The notes beneath the pieces were generated by a model that saw only the letters and a list, made by a program, of their open reading frames with translations, did not search any database and was not told the origin of the DNA. From the NCBI GenBank assembly GCA_902770845.1, contig CACXUV010000023.1, positions 1 to 54,980 of the forward strand: a stretch of 54,980 nt of DNA, read 5' to 3'. This DNA comes from an uncultured Prevotellaceae bacterium (GTDB lineage: Bacteria; Bacteroidota; Bacteroidia; Bacteroidales; Bacteroidaceae). Positions 41,054 to 49,411 of the stretch are shown here, piece by piece; position 1 is the first letter of the stretch; every line of letters starts with the position of its first letter. The translations under genes were made by a program, and so were the position numbers.

Positions 41054-42049
41054 ATGGCTATTTCAATTGACGATATCAAGAAACTGCGTGCCATGACCGG
41101 TGCTGGTCTGGCCGACGTGAAGAAGGCCCTGACCGAGGCCGAGGGCGACTTCGACCGTGCCAAGGAGCTGCTTCGTGAGCGTGGTCTGGCTATCGCTGCC
41201 AAGCGTAGCGACCGCGAGACTTCAAACGGCTGCGTGCTCACCAAGGTGGAGAATGGCTTTGCTGCCATCATAGCCCTGAAGTGTGAGACCGACTTCGTGG
41301 CCAACGGTGCCGACTTCATTGCACTGACCAAGAGCATCCTCGATGCTGCCGTGGCCAACAAGTGCAAGACCATCGACGAGGTGAAGGAACTCGACATCAA
41401 CGGCGTGAAGGCTCAGGAGGCTGTGACTCAGCGTTCGGGTATCACGGGCGAGAAGATGGAGCTCGATGGCTATCAGACCCTGGAAGGTGACAACATCGAA
41501 GTGTATGACCACATGGGCAAGCACACCCTGTGCACCATGGTTCAGACCAACAAGGAGAACGTCGAGGCTGGCCACAAGCTGGCCATGCAGGTGGCTGCCA
41601 TGAAGCCCGTGGCTCTCGATGCTGCCAGCGTAGACCAGAAGATCCTGGACGAGGAGTACAAGACCGCTGTTGAGAAGACCAAGCTGGAGCAGGTTGAGAA
41701 GTTCGTGGAGATGAAGCTGAAGAAGGCTGGTATCAACCCCAACCTCGTTGACAGCGAAGACCACATCGAGAGCAACATGTCGAAGGGCTGGCTCACTCAG
41801 GAGCAGGCCAACGAGGCTCGCAAGGTGATTGCCGATGCCAAGGTTGAGGGCGAGGCTCAGCTGAAGCCCGTGATGATCGAGAACATTGCCAAGGGCCGCG
41901 TGCAGAAGTTCCTGAAGGAGAACTGCCTGGTCGACCAGGAGTTCCAGTTCGGCGACGGCGACAAGGCTACTGTGTCGCAGTGGCTCGCCCAGCAGGACAA
42001 GGAGCTGAAGATTGCTGCTTTCCGTCGCTTCACGCTGGCTGCTGAGTAA
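41054..42049 (+). CDS. tsf: Elongation factor Ts
   Basis: A 331-residue GTP/GDP exchange factor for EF-Tu. The N-terminal UBA-like domain carries 'KKLRAMTGAGLADVKKALTEAEGDFDRA', followed by the first core signature 'ERGLAIAAKRSDRETSNG' and 'ALKCETDFVA'. The core has two subdomains with a C-terminal coiled-coil-like segment. The length is within the Bacteroidetes norm (about 275-331). It is last in the cluster, with a very strong terminator beyond. Confidence 0.97.
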   Translation: MAISIDDIKKLRAMTGAGLADVKKALTEAEGDFDRAKELLRERGLAIAAKRSDRETSNGCVLTKVENGFAAIIALKCETDFVANGADFIALTKSILDAAVANKCKTIDEVKELDINGVKAQEAVTQRSGITGEKMELDGYQTLEGDNIEVYDHMGKHTLCTMVQTNKENVEAGHKLAMQVAAMKPVALDAASVDQKILDEEYKTAVEKTKLEQVEKFVEMKLKKAGINPNLVDSEDHIESNMSKGWLTQEQANEARKVIADAKVEGEAQLKPVMIENIAKGRVQKFLKENCLVDQEFQFGDGDKATVSQWLAQQDKELKIAAFRRFTLAAE

Positions 42050-42066
42050 TCAAACACTCACATACA

Positions 42067-42115
42067 AAAAAAAGAACTGGAAGAAAGGCCGTTGCCCTCT
42101 TCCAGTTCTTTTTTT
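42067..42115 (+). terminator. Intrinsic terminator after tsf
   Basis: An 11-bp G/C-containing stem (GAACTGGAAGA with TCTTCCAGTTC), extended by A8/T7 pairing, with a 13-base loop and a T-run at the end. It is nearly symmetrical, so it could also serve the minus strand. Confidence 0.9.
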
Positions 42116-42147
42116 GTGTCTTGGCATTTTGAAAGCCATGGGCACAG

Positions 42148-42166
42148 CCCTCTTCCAGTTCTTTTT
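42148..42166 (+). repeat. Duplicated right arm of the tsf terminator
   Basis: CCCTCTTCCAGTTCTTTTT repeats the 3' arm of the hairpin at 42067-42115, about 53 bp downstream, without a matching left arm. It may be a remnant of a local tandem duplication, or it could pair with the first left arm as an alternative stem. Confidence 0.6.
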
Positions 42167-42178
42167 GTTTTGGGAAGC

Positions 42179-43624
42179 TTATAACTTTTTCAGTCCCATC
42201 TCGCTGGCTTTCTGCAAGAGCAGTTCCATCAGGGGTTCGCGCTCGTTCTCCACCTTGTTGTCAAGCACGGCATCTTTCAGGAACTGTTTCAGCGTGCCCA
42301 CCTCGCGCGAAGGATGCAGTCCGAAGAGCTCCATGATTTCGTTGCCGTCGATGCAGGGTTGCAGCAGTCGCTTGTAGTCTTTCTCCTTCAGGTCGGCCAG
42401 TTTTTCGCGCACCATGCGGAAGTTCTCCAGGAATATTTTCTTGCGCACCTCGTTCTTCGAGGTAATGTCGGCTTCGCACAGCGTCATCAGGTCGTCAATG
42501 TCGTCGCCGGCATCGTTCAGCAGTCGGCGCACGGCACTGTCGGTCACTTCGTTGTCGGCAATCACCTGTGGACGCATGTGCAGGTCTACCAGTTTCTGCA
42601 CATATTTCATTTCGGTGCCCATGGGCAACTTCAGTCGGCGGAAAATCTGTGGCACCATCTTGGCTCCGATAAAGTTGTGGTTGTGGAAAGTCCATCCCAG
42701 GGCATTGTCCCATCGCTTTGTCTTCGTCTTGCCAATGTCGTGCAGCAGGGCCGCCCAGCGCAGGTAGAGGCTGGCTTCGGCAGGGTGGGGGCGGCTCTTC
42801 ACCACATTCTCCAGCACCTCCAGCGTGTGGTAGAAGTTGTTCTTGTGGGCGCGCCCGTTCTTTTGCTCCACAATGTCGAGTGCAGCCAGTTCGGGCAGGA
42901 TGATGTTGAGCAGGCCCGAGCGTTGCAGGTCTACAAATCCCTTGCTGGGATGAGGGGCCATGATAATCTTGTTCAGCTCCACCTCGATGCGCTCGGCGCT
43001 CACAATCTTGATGCGCTCGGCCATGCGCTCCAGTGCTTCGAAGGTCTCGTCTTCAATCTGAAAGTTCAGCTGTGTGGCAAAACGTATGCACCGCATCATG
43101 CGCAGGGGGTCGTCGCTGAAGGTGATGCCCGGCTCCAGCGGGGTGGCAATGATGCCGTCTTCCAGGTCGGCCAGACCGTTGAAGGGGTCCACCAGTTCGC
43201 CGAAGCGCTGGCTGTTCAGACAGATGGCCATGGCGTTGATGGTGAAGTCGCGGCGGTTCTGGTCGTCTTCCAGTGTGCCGTTCTCCACGATGGGCTTGCG
43301 CGAGTCGTGGCTGTAGCTCTCTTTCCGGGCTCCCACAAACTCCACCTCCGTGTCGCCCAGTTTCACCTGTGCCGTGCCAAAGTTCCTGAACACCGACAGA
43401 TGGGCCTTGTGGCCCAGCATGCGCTTCAGCTCCTGGGCCACCTCAATGCCGCTGCCCACCACCACCACGTCGATGTCGTCTGACGGACGCTCCAGGAAGA
43501 TGTCGCGCACATAGCCGCCCACCACGTAGCATTCTACGCCCAGGCGGTCGGCTGCCTCACTGATTTGATGGAATATTTTTTGGTCGAGAATCTCAGCAAG
43601 TTCCTCGTCGGAATATAATTTCAT
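42179..43624 (-). CDS. cca: CCA-adding enzyme / tRNA nucleotidyltransferase with HD domain
   Basis: A 481-residue protein of the class II nucleotidyltransferase (polyA polymerase/CCA) family. The catalytic head reads 'VVGGYVRDIFLERPSDDIDVVVVG' with the two metal-binding Asp, then 'FVGARKESY' and 'DFTINAMAI'. An HD-type motif 'RWAALLHDIGKT' follows in the C-terminal half. It adds or repairs the CCA end of tRNAs, and the tRNA in this window lacks encoded CCA. It is convergent with tsf across the terminator and divergent from the small lipoprotein gene. Whether it is a full CCA-adding or a polyA-type enzyme cannot be settled by eye; CCA-adding is likelier. Confidence 0.88.
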   Translation of the reverse strand: MKLYSDEELAEILDQKIFHQISEAADRLGVECYVVGGYVRDIFLERPSDDIDVVVVGSGIEVAQELKRMLGHKAHLSVFRNFGTAQVKLGDTEVEFVGARKESYSHDSRKPIVENGTLEDDQNRRDFTINAMAICLNSQRFGELVDPFNGLADLEDGIIATPLEPGITFSDDPLRMMRCIRFATQLNFQIEDETFEALERMAERIKIVSAERIEVELNKIIMAPHPSKGFVDLQRSGLLNIILPELAALDIVEQKNGRAHKNNFYHTLEVLENVVKSRPHPAEASLYLRWAALLHDIGKTKTKRWDNALGWTFHNHNFIGAKMVPQIFRRLKLPMGTEMKYVQKLVDLHMRPQVIADNEVTDSAVRRLLNDAGDDIDDLMTLCEADITSKNEVRKKIFLENFRMVREKLADLKEKDYKRLLQPCIDGNEIMELFGLHPSREVGTLKQFLKDAVLDNKVENEREPLMELLLQKASEMGLKKL

Positions 43625-43646
43625 TGCTAATTTTTGATTTTGACTG

Positions 43647-43705
43647 CAAAGTTACTAAAAACTTAACGTTTTGTGGTGATGTGTTAAGAGTTTTTAGTAA
43701 CTTTG
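43647..43705. promoter_or_regulatory. Mirror-image divergent promoter pair
   Basis: CAAAGTTACTAAAAAC (43647-43662) is the exact reverse complement of GTTTTTAGTAACTTTG (43690-43705), and TTAAC/GTTAA continue the symmetry after a 2-base offset. Each arm contains a perfect TAACTTTG hexad, one facing cca on the minus strand and one facing the lipoprotein gene at 43744 on the plus strand. The centre is GTTTTGTGGTGATGT. Confidence 0.75.
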
Positions 43706-43743
43706 CCCGCAAATTCATCTTCCGAACTGTTAATGAGAACATC

Positions 43744-44109
43744 ATGAAGGCAACACCTTTTATACTATGTGGGCTTGCTGCTGCACTGCTGATGGCTTGT
43801 GGCAGCCATTCGCGACGCGACGAGATAGAGGCGCGCAAGGCTGCGCTGAAACACAAGCAGGACTCTGCCCTGCTGGCCACTCAGCAGGAACTGGCCGAGG
43901 TTGACAGCACGCTCGAGGTGGTGAAGGTGCAGTGTGCACAGATGGAGGACCGGGTGAACGCCCATCGGGCTGAGCTGACGGCCACGGCACAGGAGCTTAC
44001 CGACCTGACCATGCTGCGCCTGCGCCGCGATTCGCTGCAAGTGAAGTGGGACATGCTGGGGGCAAAAATCAGATACATTCGCTCGAAGCAGCGCCCCGAC
44101 AGCCTATAG
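43744..44109 (+). CDS. Small coiled-coil lipoprotein
   Basis: ATG at 43744 gives 121 residues: MKATPFILCGLAAALLMAC, with lipobox cysteine C19. The rest is a single long amphipathic helix region ('RRDEIEARKAALKHKQDSALLATQQELAEVDSTLEVVK') with heptad-like spacing. I recognise no enzyme motif. It is probably a periplasmic, lipid-anchored coiled-coil protein. It overlaps the stop of the convergent regulator gene by 6 bp. It has its own promoter arm in the mirror-image element upstream. Confidence 0.75.
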   Translation: MKATPFILCGLAAALLMACGSHSRRDEIEARKAALKHKQDSALLATQQELAEVDSTLEVVKVQCAQMEDRVNAHRAELTATAQELTDLTMLRLRRDSLQVKWDMLGAKIRYIRSKQRPDSL

Positions 44110-46509
44110 CAGTTCCTGCAGCCTTGTGAAGGCAGGCGCCAGCAGTGTTGTCTCAAGTTCCTCGCCGTTGGCTGAGCGGAAGATGCAGCGTCGCTCCTTG
44201 GGCAGCAGCTGGGCAATGTTGTGAATGTTCACCAGCGAGCTGCGGTCGGCCCTGACAAACGTTTCGGGGGGCAGCGTCCTTTCCAGCGTTCCCAGGCTGA
44301 TGAGCACCGTTTCCTTGATGGTGAAGGCAACCAGCTGTGAGTAGTTGCCGTTGCCCTTGAAGTATGCAATGTCCGAAATGTTCACGACAATGGTTCCGTT
44401 GCTTGTTCGCAGTGCAAGGCGGTCGTCGTTGTTCTCTTCTGTCAGCTTCATGATGTCCTTTGCCAGCTCGTTTTGCGCGGCTTCAATGGCCTTCTTGCGT
44501 ATGGCGTCTATTTGCTGTTCGCGTTGCAGTTTTTCCTGTTGCAGCCGAATCATCTTTTTCCTGTTGCGGTGCTTCTCAATCCTTCGGGTAATGGCCCACA
44601 CCGCTGTTGTGAGCAGCAGCAGTCCGATGGCCCACACCCACCAGTGCTGCCACCAGCGCAGCGGCGGGGCAATGAACGTGTTGGCTTTGAGCGACGCTAA
44701 CAGGTCGGCGGGTCGGAACGACATCATTTGCTCCAAGCCTGCCACCCATACCGTGCCGTCGGGTGTTTCGGCCATTGCAGCCTGTTGCGGACATAGCAGC
44801 GTGAAGCCGTTGCGCTGGTCGAAGAAGGAGGCATCTTTCAGCATCACGCCGCTGTTTGCCGTCTTCTCTATGCGGGCCACCAGCAGTCCGTCTATGACGG
44901 CCACCACCAGGTAGCCTTTGGGCGAAACGTGCAGCGAGCGCACCTCATGGCTTGCCAGCTGCGGCAGCTGTTGGCTCAGTTCCATCACGCTGGCTCGTTC
45001 AATCATGAACAGCGAGTCGGCCGAGGCAAAGAACACGCAGCCGTTTACTTCGTCGCCTGCCATGGCCGTGATGGTGCGTCGGCATTCCAGTGGCTTTTGC
45101 TTCACGGTGCCTTGGGCATCAATGCTGTAGAGCCCCAGCGTGGTGCCCACCCACAGATGGCCGCGCCCGTCGCTGGCCGCACACCACGCGTAGGGAATGG
45201 CGGTGGTGAGCGTGTCGAAACGGCATGAGGCAGGGTCGTAGGTGGAAATGGCCTGTGGGCTCACCAGCACCAGTTTCCCGTCGACTACGGTCATGAAGCG
45301 GTAGCGGTCTTGTGGCAGACCCAGTGGTTGCAGTTCGTTGTTTTCGTTCAGACACGCCACGTCGCTGCCCATCGAGAGAAACACCTGACCGTTGACCGAT
45401 GCACCGCAGGGGGCATAGAACAGGTCGGGCTGGTCGCTGATCAGCTGTGAGCCGCAGAGCACCTTTCCGTTCAGCGTTCCCGCCACCATGCGTCCTGTGG
45501 AGTCGGCGGCCAAAGCCCTGAAGATGTCGTTTTCGTCGCTGAGCTGGTGGGTGGTGAAACAGCGGTTGAAGAAGCAATATGCCCCCTGATAGGTGGCCAC
45601 CCACAGACGGTCCCATCGGTCAACGAGCACGTCGCGTATGAGATTGATGCCCGTGAAGAGTTGTTCGATGTGCTGGCCGTCATAGCGGTAGATGGTGTGC
45701 TCGTCGGCAATGGCCAGATCGCCGTTGCGGAACTGCCTCACGGTCAGACCGAAGGCTGTAGTGCTCCAGTCGGCCTGCACCATCAGTTCTGCTCCGGTCT
45801 TGTTTGCCCCTGCTGGTCTCTTTGTCTTTTCATCTCTCAGCAGGTAGATGCCATCGGAAGCAAAAGCCAAGAGCCCCTTCGGGGTGCGCAGCAAGGTGTA
45901 GATGTTGTCTTGGGTTGTCAGGATGGTTGCCTGTTTTTGCCCCTTTTTGAGCAGAAACACTCCTTTCTGTGTGGGAACAATCGCCCCCAGTGAGTCGATG
46001 CACAACTTCCTGTCGGGCGTCATTTCGTCGAGCAGCGGGTGAGCCAGCACCGAGTCGAACCCCAGTGCCTTGGTGCGGCACAGTCGGCGGTCTTGTTCGT
46101 GCTCGTCTTCCAGAATCACGTAGCCATTTGGCAGGCTGCCGGCATTCAGGTTGTTCAGCAGCCAGTGGCCCTCAGGGTCGATGGGGTGCATCTTCACTTC
46201 GTCGTAGCCCACCAGCCATTGTCTGGGAAATCCCAGGGCATGCACCTGGCCTTCTACTTCCGCAAAGCCCACGATGTTTTCGCGTCGACCCTTCAGAAAG
46301 GGTGTAAACTCGCGTCCGTCGAAGCGTACAAAGCCCGACAGCGTACCAATATAAATATATCCGCGCGTGTCTTGCCACACACGTTCGGTCTGCATTTGTG
46401 GCAGTCCGTCTTGTGTGGTGTAGCGTCTGCATGCCAGTCGGCTTTCCATTTGTGCCTGCATGGCAAGGCTGCAGAGCATTGCAAGCCCAATCAAGAAAAA
46501 TCGTTTCAT
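44104..46509 (-). CDS. Membrane-spanning one-component regulator: periplasmic beta-propeller plus cytoplasmic LytTR domain
   Basis: The start at 46509 (MKRFFLIGLAMLCSLAMQAQ, signal sequence) gives 801 residues. The N-terminal 590 or so residues are two-component-type propeller repeats ('YTTQDGLPQMQTERVWQDTRGYIYIGTLSG', 'DRWDRLWVATYQGAYCF', 'DGRGHLWVGTTLGLYSI'), expected in the periplasm. A transmembrane helix ('WVWAIGLLLLTTAVWAI', about 625) and a charged coiled coil follow, then a LytTR DNA-binding domain (about 700-801: 'IAYFKGNGNYSQL', 'FVRADRSSLVNIHNI'). There is no histidine kinase or receiver. The protein could couple an outside signal directly to DNA binding from the membrane. No Y_Y_Y domain is evident before the helix. 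The promoter hexad nearly touches the ATG. Confidence 0.85.
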   Translation of the reverse strand: MKRFFLIGLAMLCSLAMQAQMESRLACRRYTTQDGLPQMQTERVWQDTRGYIYIGTLSGFVRFDGREFTPFLKGRRENIVGFAEVEGQVHALGFPRQWLVGYDEVKMHPIDPEGHWLLNNLNAGSLPNGYVILEDEHEQDRRLCRTKALGFDSVLAHPLLDEMTPDRKLCIDSLGAIVPTQKGVFLLKKGQKQATILTTQDNIYTLLRTPKGLLAFASDGIYLLRDEKTKRPAGANKTGAELMVQADWSTTAFGLTVRQFRNGDLAIADEHTIYRYDGQHIEQLFTGINLIRDVLVDRWDRLWVATYQGAYCFFNRCFTTHQLSDENDIFRALAADSTGRMVAGTLNGKVLCGSQLISDQPDLFYAPCGASVNGQVFLSMGSDVACLNENNELQPLGLPQDRYRFMTVVDGKLVLVSPQAISTYDPASCRFDTLTTAIPYAWCAASDGRGHLWVGTTLGLYSIDAQGTVKQKPLECRRTITAMAGDEVNGCVFFASADSLFMIERASVMELSQQLPQLASHEVRSLHVSPKGYLVVAVIDGLLVARIEKTANSGVMLKDASFFDQRNGFTLLCPQQAAMAETPDGTVWVAGLEQMMSFRPADLLASLKANTFIAPPLRWWQHWWVWAIGLLLLTTAVWAITRRIEKHRNRKKMIRLQQEKLQREQQIDAIRKKAIEAAQNELAKDIMKLTEENNDDRLALRTSNGTIVVNISDIAYFKGNGNYSQLVAFTIKETVLISLGTLERTLPPETFVRADRSSLVNIHNIAQLLPKERRCIFRSANGEELETTLLAPAFTRLQELL

Positions 46510-46514
46510 GGCCG

Positions 46515-46522
46515 CAAAAATA
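46515..46522 (-). promoter_or_regulatory. -7 promoter element of the LytTR regulator (TATTTTTG)
   Basis: TAnnTTTG ends 5 bases before the ATG at 46509, so transcription would start at or next to the start codon. Confidence 0.5.
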
Positions 46523-46678
46523 CTAAAAAGTGGCTGAAATGCCAAGAGAAAATGCTTTCAAATCGCTTTTGTATGTCAGTATTCTTTTCGACGTATTGTT
46601 GAAGCTATCGCCCGAAACATTATCGTTCGGAAATGAAAAGAAAATGAGTTTTCTTTTGCATTTCTCTCACTTATTTCG

Positions 46679-46686
46679 TAACTTTG
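46679..46686 (+). promoter_or_regulatory. -7 promoter element of the DUF1599 operon (TAACTTTG)
   Basis: A perfect TAnnTTTG whose last base is only 9 bases before the ATG at 46696, leaving a leader of a few bases at most. Confidence 0.65.
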
Positions 46687-46695
46687 CACCCAATT

Positions 46696-47241
46696 ATGGA
46701 TAAGTTCGAAAAAACAAATGCCCAGTTTGAGGCCGCCGTTGGGGAGTGCCGCGAGCTTTTCAGCAAGAAACTGCACGACTACGGAGCCTCATGGCGCATC
46801 CTGCGCCCCTCATCGCTCACCGACCAGCTCTTTATCAAGGCAAAGCGCATACGCCAACTTGAAATCACAGGGCTCTCGCTGGTGGGCGAGGGAATCAGGC
46901 CAGAGTTCATCGGACTCATCAACTACGGCATCGTGGGGCTCATTCAGTTGGAGCGAGGCTTTGCCGACACGGTCGACATAACACCCGATGAGGCGATGGC
47001 CCTCTATGACCAGCACGCCCATGAGGCGCTGGAACTGATGAAACGCAAGAACCACGACTATGACGAGGCATGGAGAGGCATGCGCGTGAGCAGCTACACC
47101 GACCTGATCCTGACCAAGATTGAGCGTGTGAAGGAGATGGAAGACCTGGCTGGAAAGACGCTCGTGAGCGAAGGCATTGATGCCAACTACATGGACATCA
47201 TCAACTACGCTGTGTTCGGGCTTATAAAACTGACGGAGTGA
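46696..47241 (+). CDS. DUF1599 domain protein (nucleotide-modification-associated domain 1)
   Basis: A 181-residue protein made of two similar halves: 'SKKLHDYGASWRILRPSSLTDQLFIKAKRIRQLE...INYGIVGLIQLE' and 'KRKNHDYDEAWRGMRVSSYTDLILTKIERVKEME...[13 protein letters not shown]'. This is the duplicated DUF1599 layout common in Bacteroidetes. The K/H-D-Y-G/D-x-x-W pattern is shared with proteins linked to nucleotide metabolism, but the reaction is unknown. It heads a run of seven same-strand genes to 52040. Its stop overlaps the next start (GTGA). Confidence 0.88.
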   Translation: MDKFEKTNAQFEAAVGECRELFSKKLHDYGASWRILRPSSLTDQLFIKAKRIRQLEITGLSLVGEGIRPEFIGLINYGIVGLIQLERGFADTVDITPDEAMALYDQHAHEALELMKRKNHDYDEAWRGMRVSSYTDLILTKIERVKEMEDLAGKTLVSEGIDANYMDIINYAVFGLIKLTE

Positions 47242-48521
47242 AAAAGATTGCTGTCAACATAGCTCGCCTGCTGCTGGCCTTGGTGTTCATCTTCTCGGGC
47301 TTTGTCAAGGCGGTCGACCCGCTGGGCACGGCTTATAAGATTGAAGACTATCTGGCCGCCCTGCACCTGGGCAGCGTGATGCCCAGCATGGTTGCGGTGG
47401 CCCTTTCGGTGGCCTTGGCAGCTACTGAGTTCTCGCTGGGCATCTTCATGCTGTTTGCCATTCGCCGCCACTTCTGCTCGCGGGCCGTGCTGGTGTTCAT
47501 GGCTGTCATGACGCCCATCACGCTCTGGTTGGCACTGGCCAATCCCATCAGCGACTGCGGCTGCTTTGGCGACGCCGTTGTGCTGACCAACTGGCAGACG
47601 TTTGGCAAGAATGTGGTGCTGCTGCTTGCAGCGATTGTCGTGGCAAGGGCACCTGAAGAGATGTTCCGCTTCGTCAGCAAGACGAATCAATGGATCGTCA
47701 TCAACTACACGGGCCTGTTTGTCCTGGCCGTTTCCATCTGGTGCCTCTACGACTTGCCCCTGTTTGACTTCCGCCCCTATCATGTGGGGGCCAATATAAA
47801 AGAAGGTATGGAGATACCTGAGGGTGCAGAGCAACCCAGCTTTGAAACAACTTTCATCTTGCAAAAGGACGGACAGCAGCAGGAGTTCACTATCGACAAC
47901 TATCCTGACTCCACCTGGACTTTCGTTGACTCGAAGACTGTGCAGACAAAGGCAGGCTATGTGCCGCCCATTCACGACTTTAGCATCACCACAACCGACG
48001 GCGACGACATCACCGACGAGGTGCTGAGCGACACGGGCTATGTGTTTCTGCTCGTAGCACCCCACCTGGAAACGGCCGACGATGCCAGGCTGGACCTTAT
48101 GAACGAGCTCTACGAATATGCCAGGGATCACGGCTATCCTTTCTACGGGCTGACAGCCAGCGGAGAGACGGCTATCAACCGCTGGCGCGACAGAACGGGG
48201 GCCGAATACGATTTTTGTCTGACCGACGAAATCACACTGAAGACCATCATTCGCAGCAACCCTGGCTTGTTGCTCATCAAGAATGCTACGGTGGTGCGCA
48301 AGTGGAGCCACAACAACCTGCCGCAGATCGATGAGGACCAGACGGCACTTCAGCTGAATCAGTTCAGCATGGGGCAGATGCCACAGGACTCTGTGCCCCG
48401 CAAGATTGCCATCATTCTGCTGTGGTTTGTGTTGCCACTGGCTGCGCTCACCATTGCCGACCGAACCTGGATGTGGACAAAATATTTTTTAGTTAATCAA
48501 CATAAAGAAAAAAGAACATGA
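47238..48521 (+). CDS. DoxX/MauE-like membrane protein (BT_3928-type family)
   Basis: The start is GTG at 47238, overlapping the previous stop by 4 bp; 427 residues. The N-terminal domain has four membrane helices with '[24 protein letters not shown]' and a conserved cysteine pair '[10 protein letters not shown]', as in DoxX/MauE proteins that work with disulfide chemistry. After about 190 residues comes a soluble domain ('[32 protein letters not shown]') with a thioredoxin-like look but no CxxC, and finally one more membrane helix near 390. In Bacteroides I recall the same family beside tpiA. The likely location is the inner membrane; the function is not established. Confidence 0.8.
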   Translation: MKKIAVNIARLLLALVFIFSGFVKAVDPLGTAYKIEDYLAALHLGSVMPSMVAVALSVALAATEFSLGIFMLFAIRRHFCSRAVLVFMAVMTPITLWLALANPISDCGCFGDAVVLTNWQTFGKNVVLLLAAIVVARAPEEMFRFVSKTNQWIVINYTGLFVLAVSIWCLYDLPLFDFRPYHVGANIKEGMEIPEGAEQPSFETTFILQKDGQQQEFTIDNYPDSTWTFVDSKTVQTKAGYVPPIHDFSITTTDGDDITDEVLSDTGYVFLLVAPHLETADDARLDLMNELYEYARDHGYPFYGLTASGETAINRWRDRTGAEYDFCLTDEITLKTIIRSNPGLLLIKNATVVRKWSHNNLPQIDEDQTALQLNQFSMGQMPQDSVPRKIAIILLWFVLPLAALTIADRTWMWTKYFLVNQHKEKRT

Positions 48522-49276
48522 GAAAGAAAATTGTAGCAGGCAACTGGAAGATGAACATGAACCTGCAAGACGGTATTGCTCTGGCAAAGGAGCTGAACGA
48601 AACGCTGAAGGCCGACAAGCCCAACTGCGGTGTGGTCATTTGCACGCCTTTCATTCATCTGGCCAGCATTGCACAGTTCCTTGATCAGGACATCATCGGC
48701 CTGGGTGCCGAGAACTGCGCCGACAAGGAGAAGGGCGCCTTCACAGGCGAAGTGAGCGCCGAGATGGTGAAGTCAACGGGTGCTCAGTATGTGATTCTGG
48801 GTCACAGCGAGCGTCGCGAGTACTACAAGGAGACTCCCGAGATTCTGAAGGAGAAGGTGCTGCTGGCTCAGAAGCAGGGCCTGAAGGTGATCTTCTGCAT
48901 TGGTGAGAGCCTGGCCGAGCGCGAGGCTGGCAAGCAGAACGAGGTGGTGAAGGCCGAACTCGAAGGCAGCGTGTTCAACCTGAGCGAAGAGGACTTCCGC
49001 AAGATTGTGATTGCCTACGAACCCATCTGGGCCATCGGCACCGGCAAGACTGCTACGGCTGAGCAGGCTGAGGAAATTCATGCCTACATCCGTTCTATCA
49101 TTGCCGAGAAGTATGGACAGGCTGTGGCCGACGACACCACCATCCTTTATGGCGGTTCGTGCAAGGCCAGCAACGCCCCCGAGCTGTTTGCCAAGCCCGA
49201 CATCGACGGTGGCCTGATTGGTGGTGCCTCGCTGAAGGCAGCCGACTTCAAGGGCATTATCGATGCCTGGAAATAA
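48518..49276 (+). CDS. tpiA: Triosephosphate isomerase
   Basis: A 252-residue TIM-barrel enzyme interconverting DHAP and glyceraldehyde 3-phosphate in glycolysis. Seen: '[10 protein letters not shown]' with the catalytic Lys, '[14 protein letters not shown]' with the catalytic His, '[16 protein letters not shown]' with the catalytic Glu and the phosphate loop, and '[16 protein letters not shown]'. The start overlaps the upstream stop (ATGA), so translation is coupled to the membrane protein gene. Confidence 0.98.
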   Translation: MRKKIVAGNWKMNMNLQDGIALAKELNETLKADKPNCGVVICTPFIHLASIAQFLDQDIIGLGAENCADKEKGAFTGEVSAEMVKSTGAQYVILGHSERREYYKETPEILKEKVLLAQKQGLKVIFCIGESLAEREAGKQNEVVKAELEGSVFNLSEEDFRKIVIAYEPIWAIGTGKTATAEQAEEIHAYIRSIIAEKYGQAVADDTTILYGGSCKASNAPELFAKPDIDGGLIGGASLKAADFKGIIDAWK

Positions 49277-49288
49277 TAGTCAGGTCTG

Positions 49289-49411
49289 AATGATAAATGA
49301 TAAGTGTTAAATGATAGTTATGGTCATACAAAACAAAATCGGTAATATAGCAAAAAACAGATTAATGATGATGATAAGTCTGTCATTTATCATTTGTCAT
49401 TTATCATTTGT
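49289..49411. repeat. ATGATAAATGA-type inverted low-complexity repeat around the SPOR gene start
   Basis: AATGATAAATGATAAGTG (49289-49306) is inverted relative to CATTTATCATTTGTCATT and a second tandem copy (49384-49411). The right arm lies inside the coding sequence, where it supplies most of the hydrophobic signal-peptide core. Confidence 0.7.

Noticed and set aside
49277..49364. Riboswitch or folate-responsive leader before the SPOR-folE genes
   Set aside because: The sequence is mostly AT-rich low-complexity repeat. No conserved aptamer pattern was seen.
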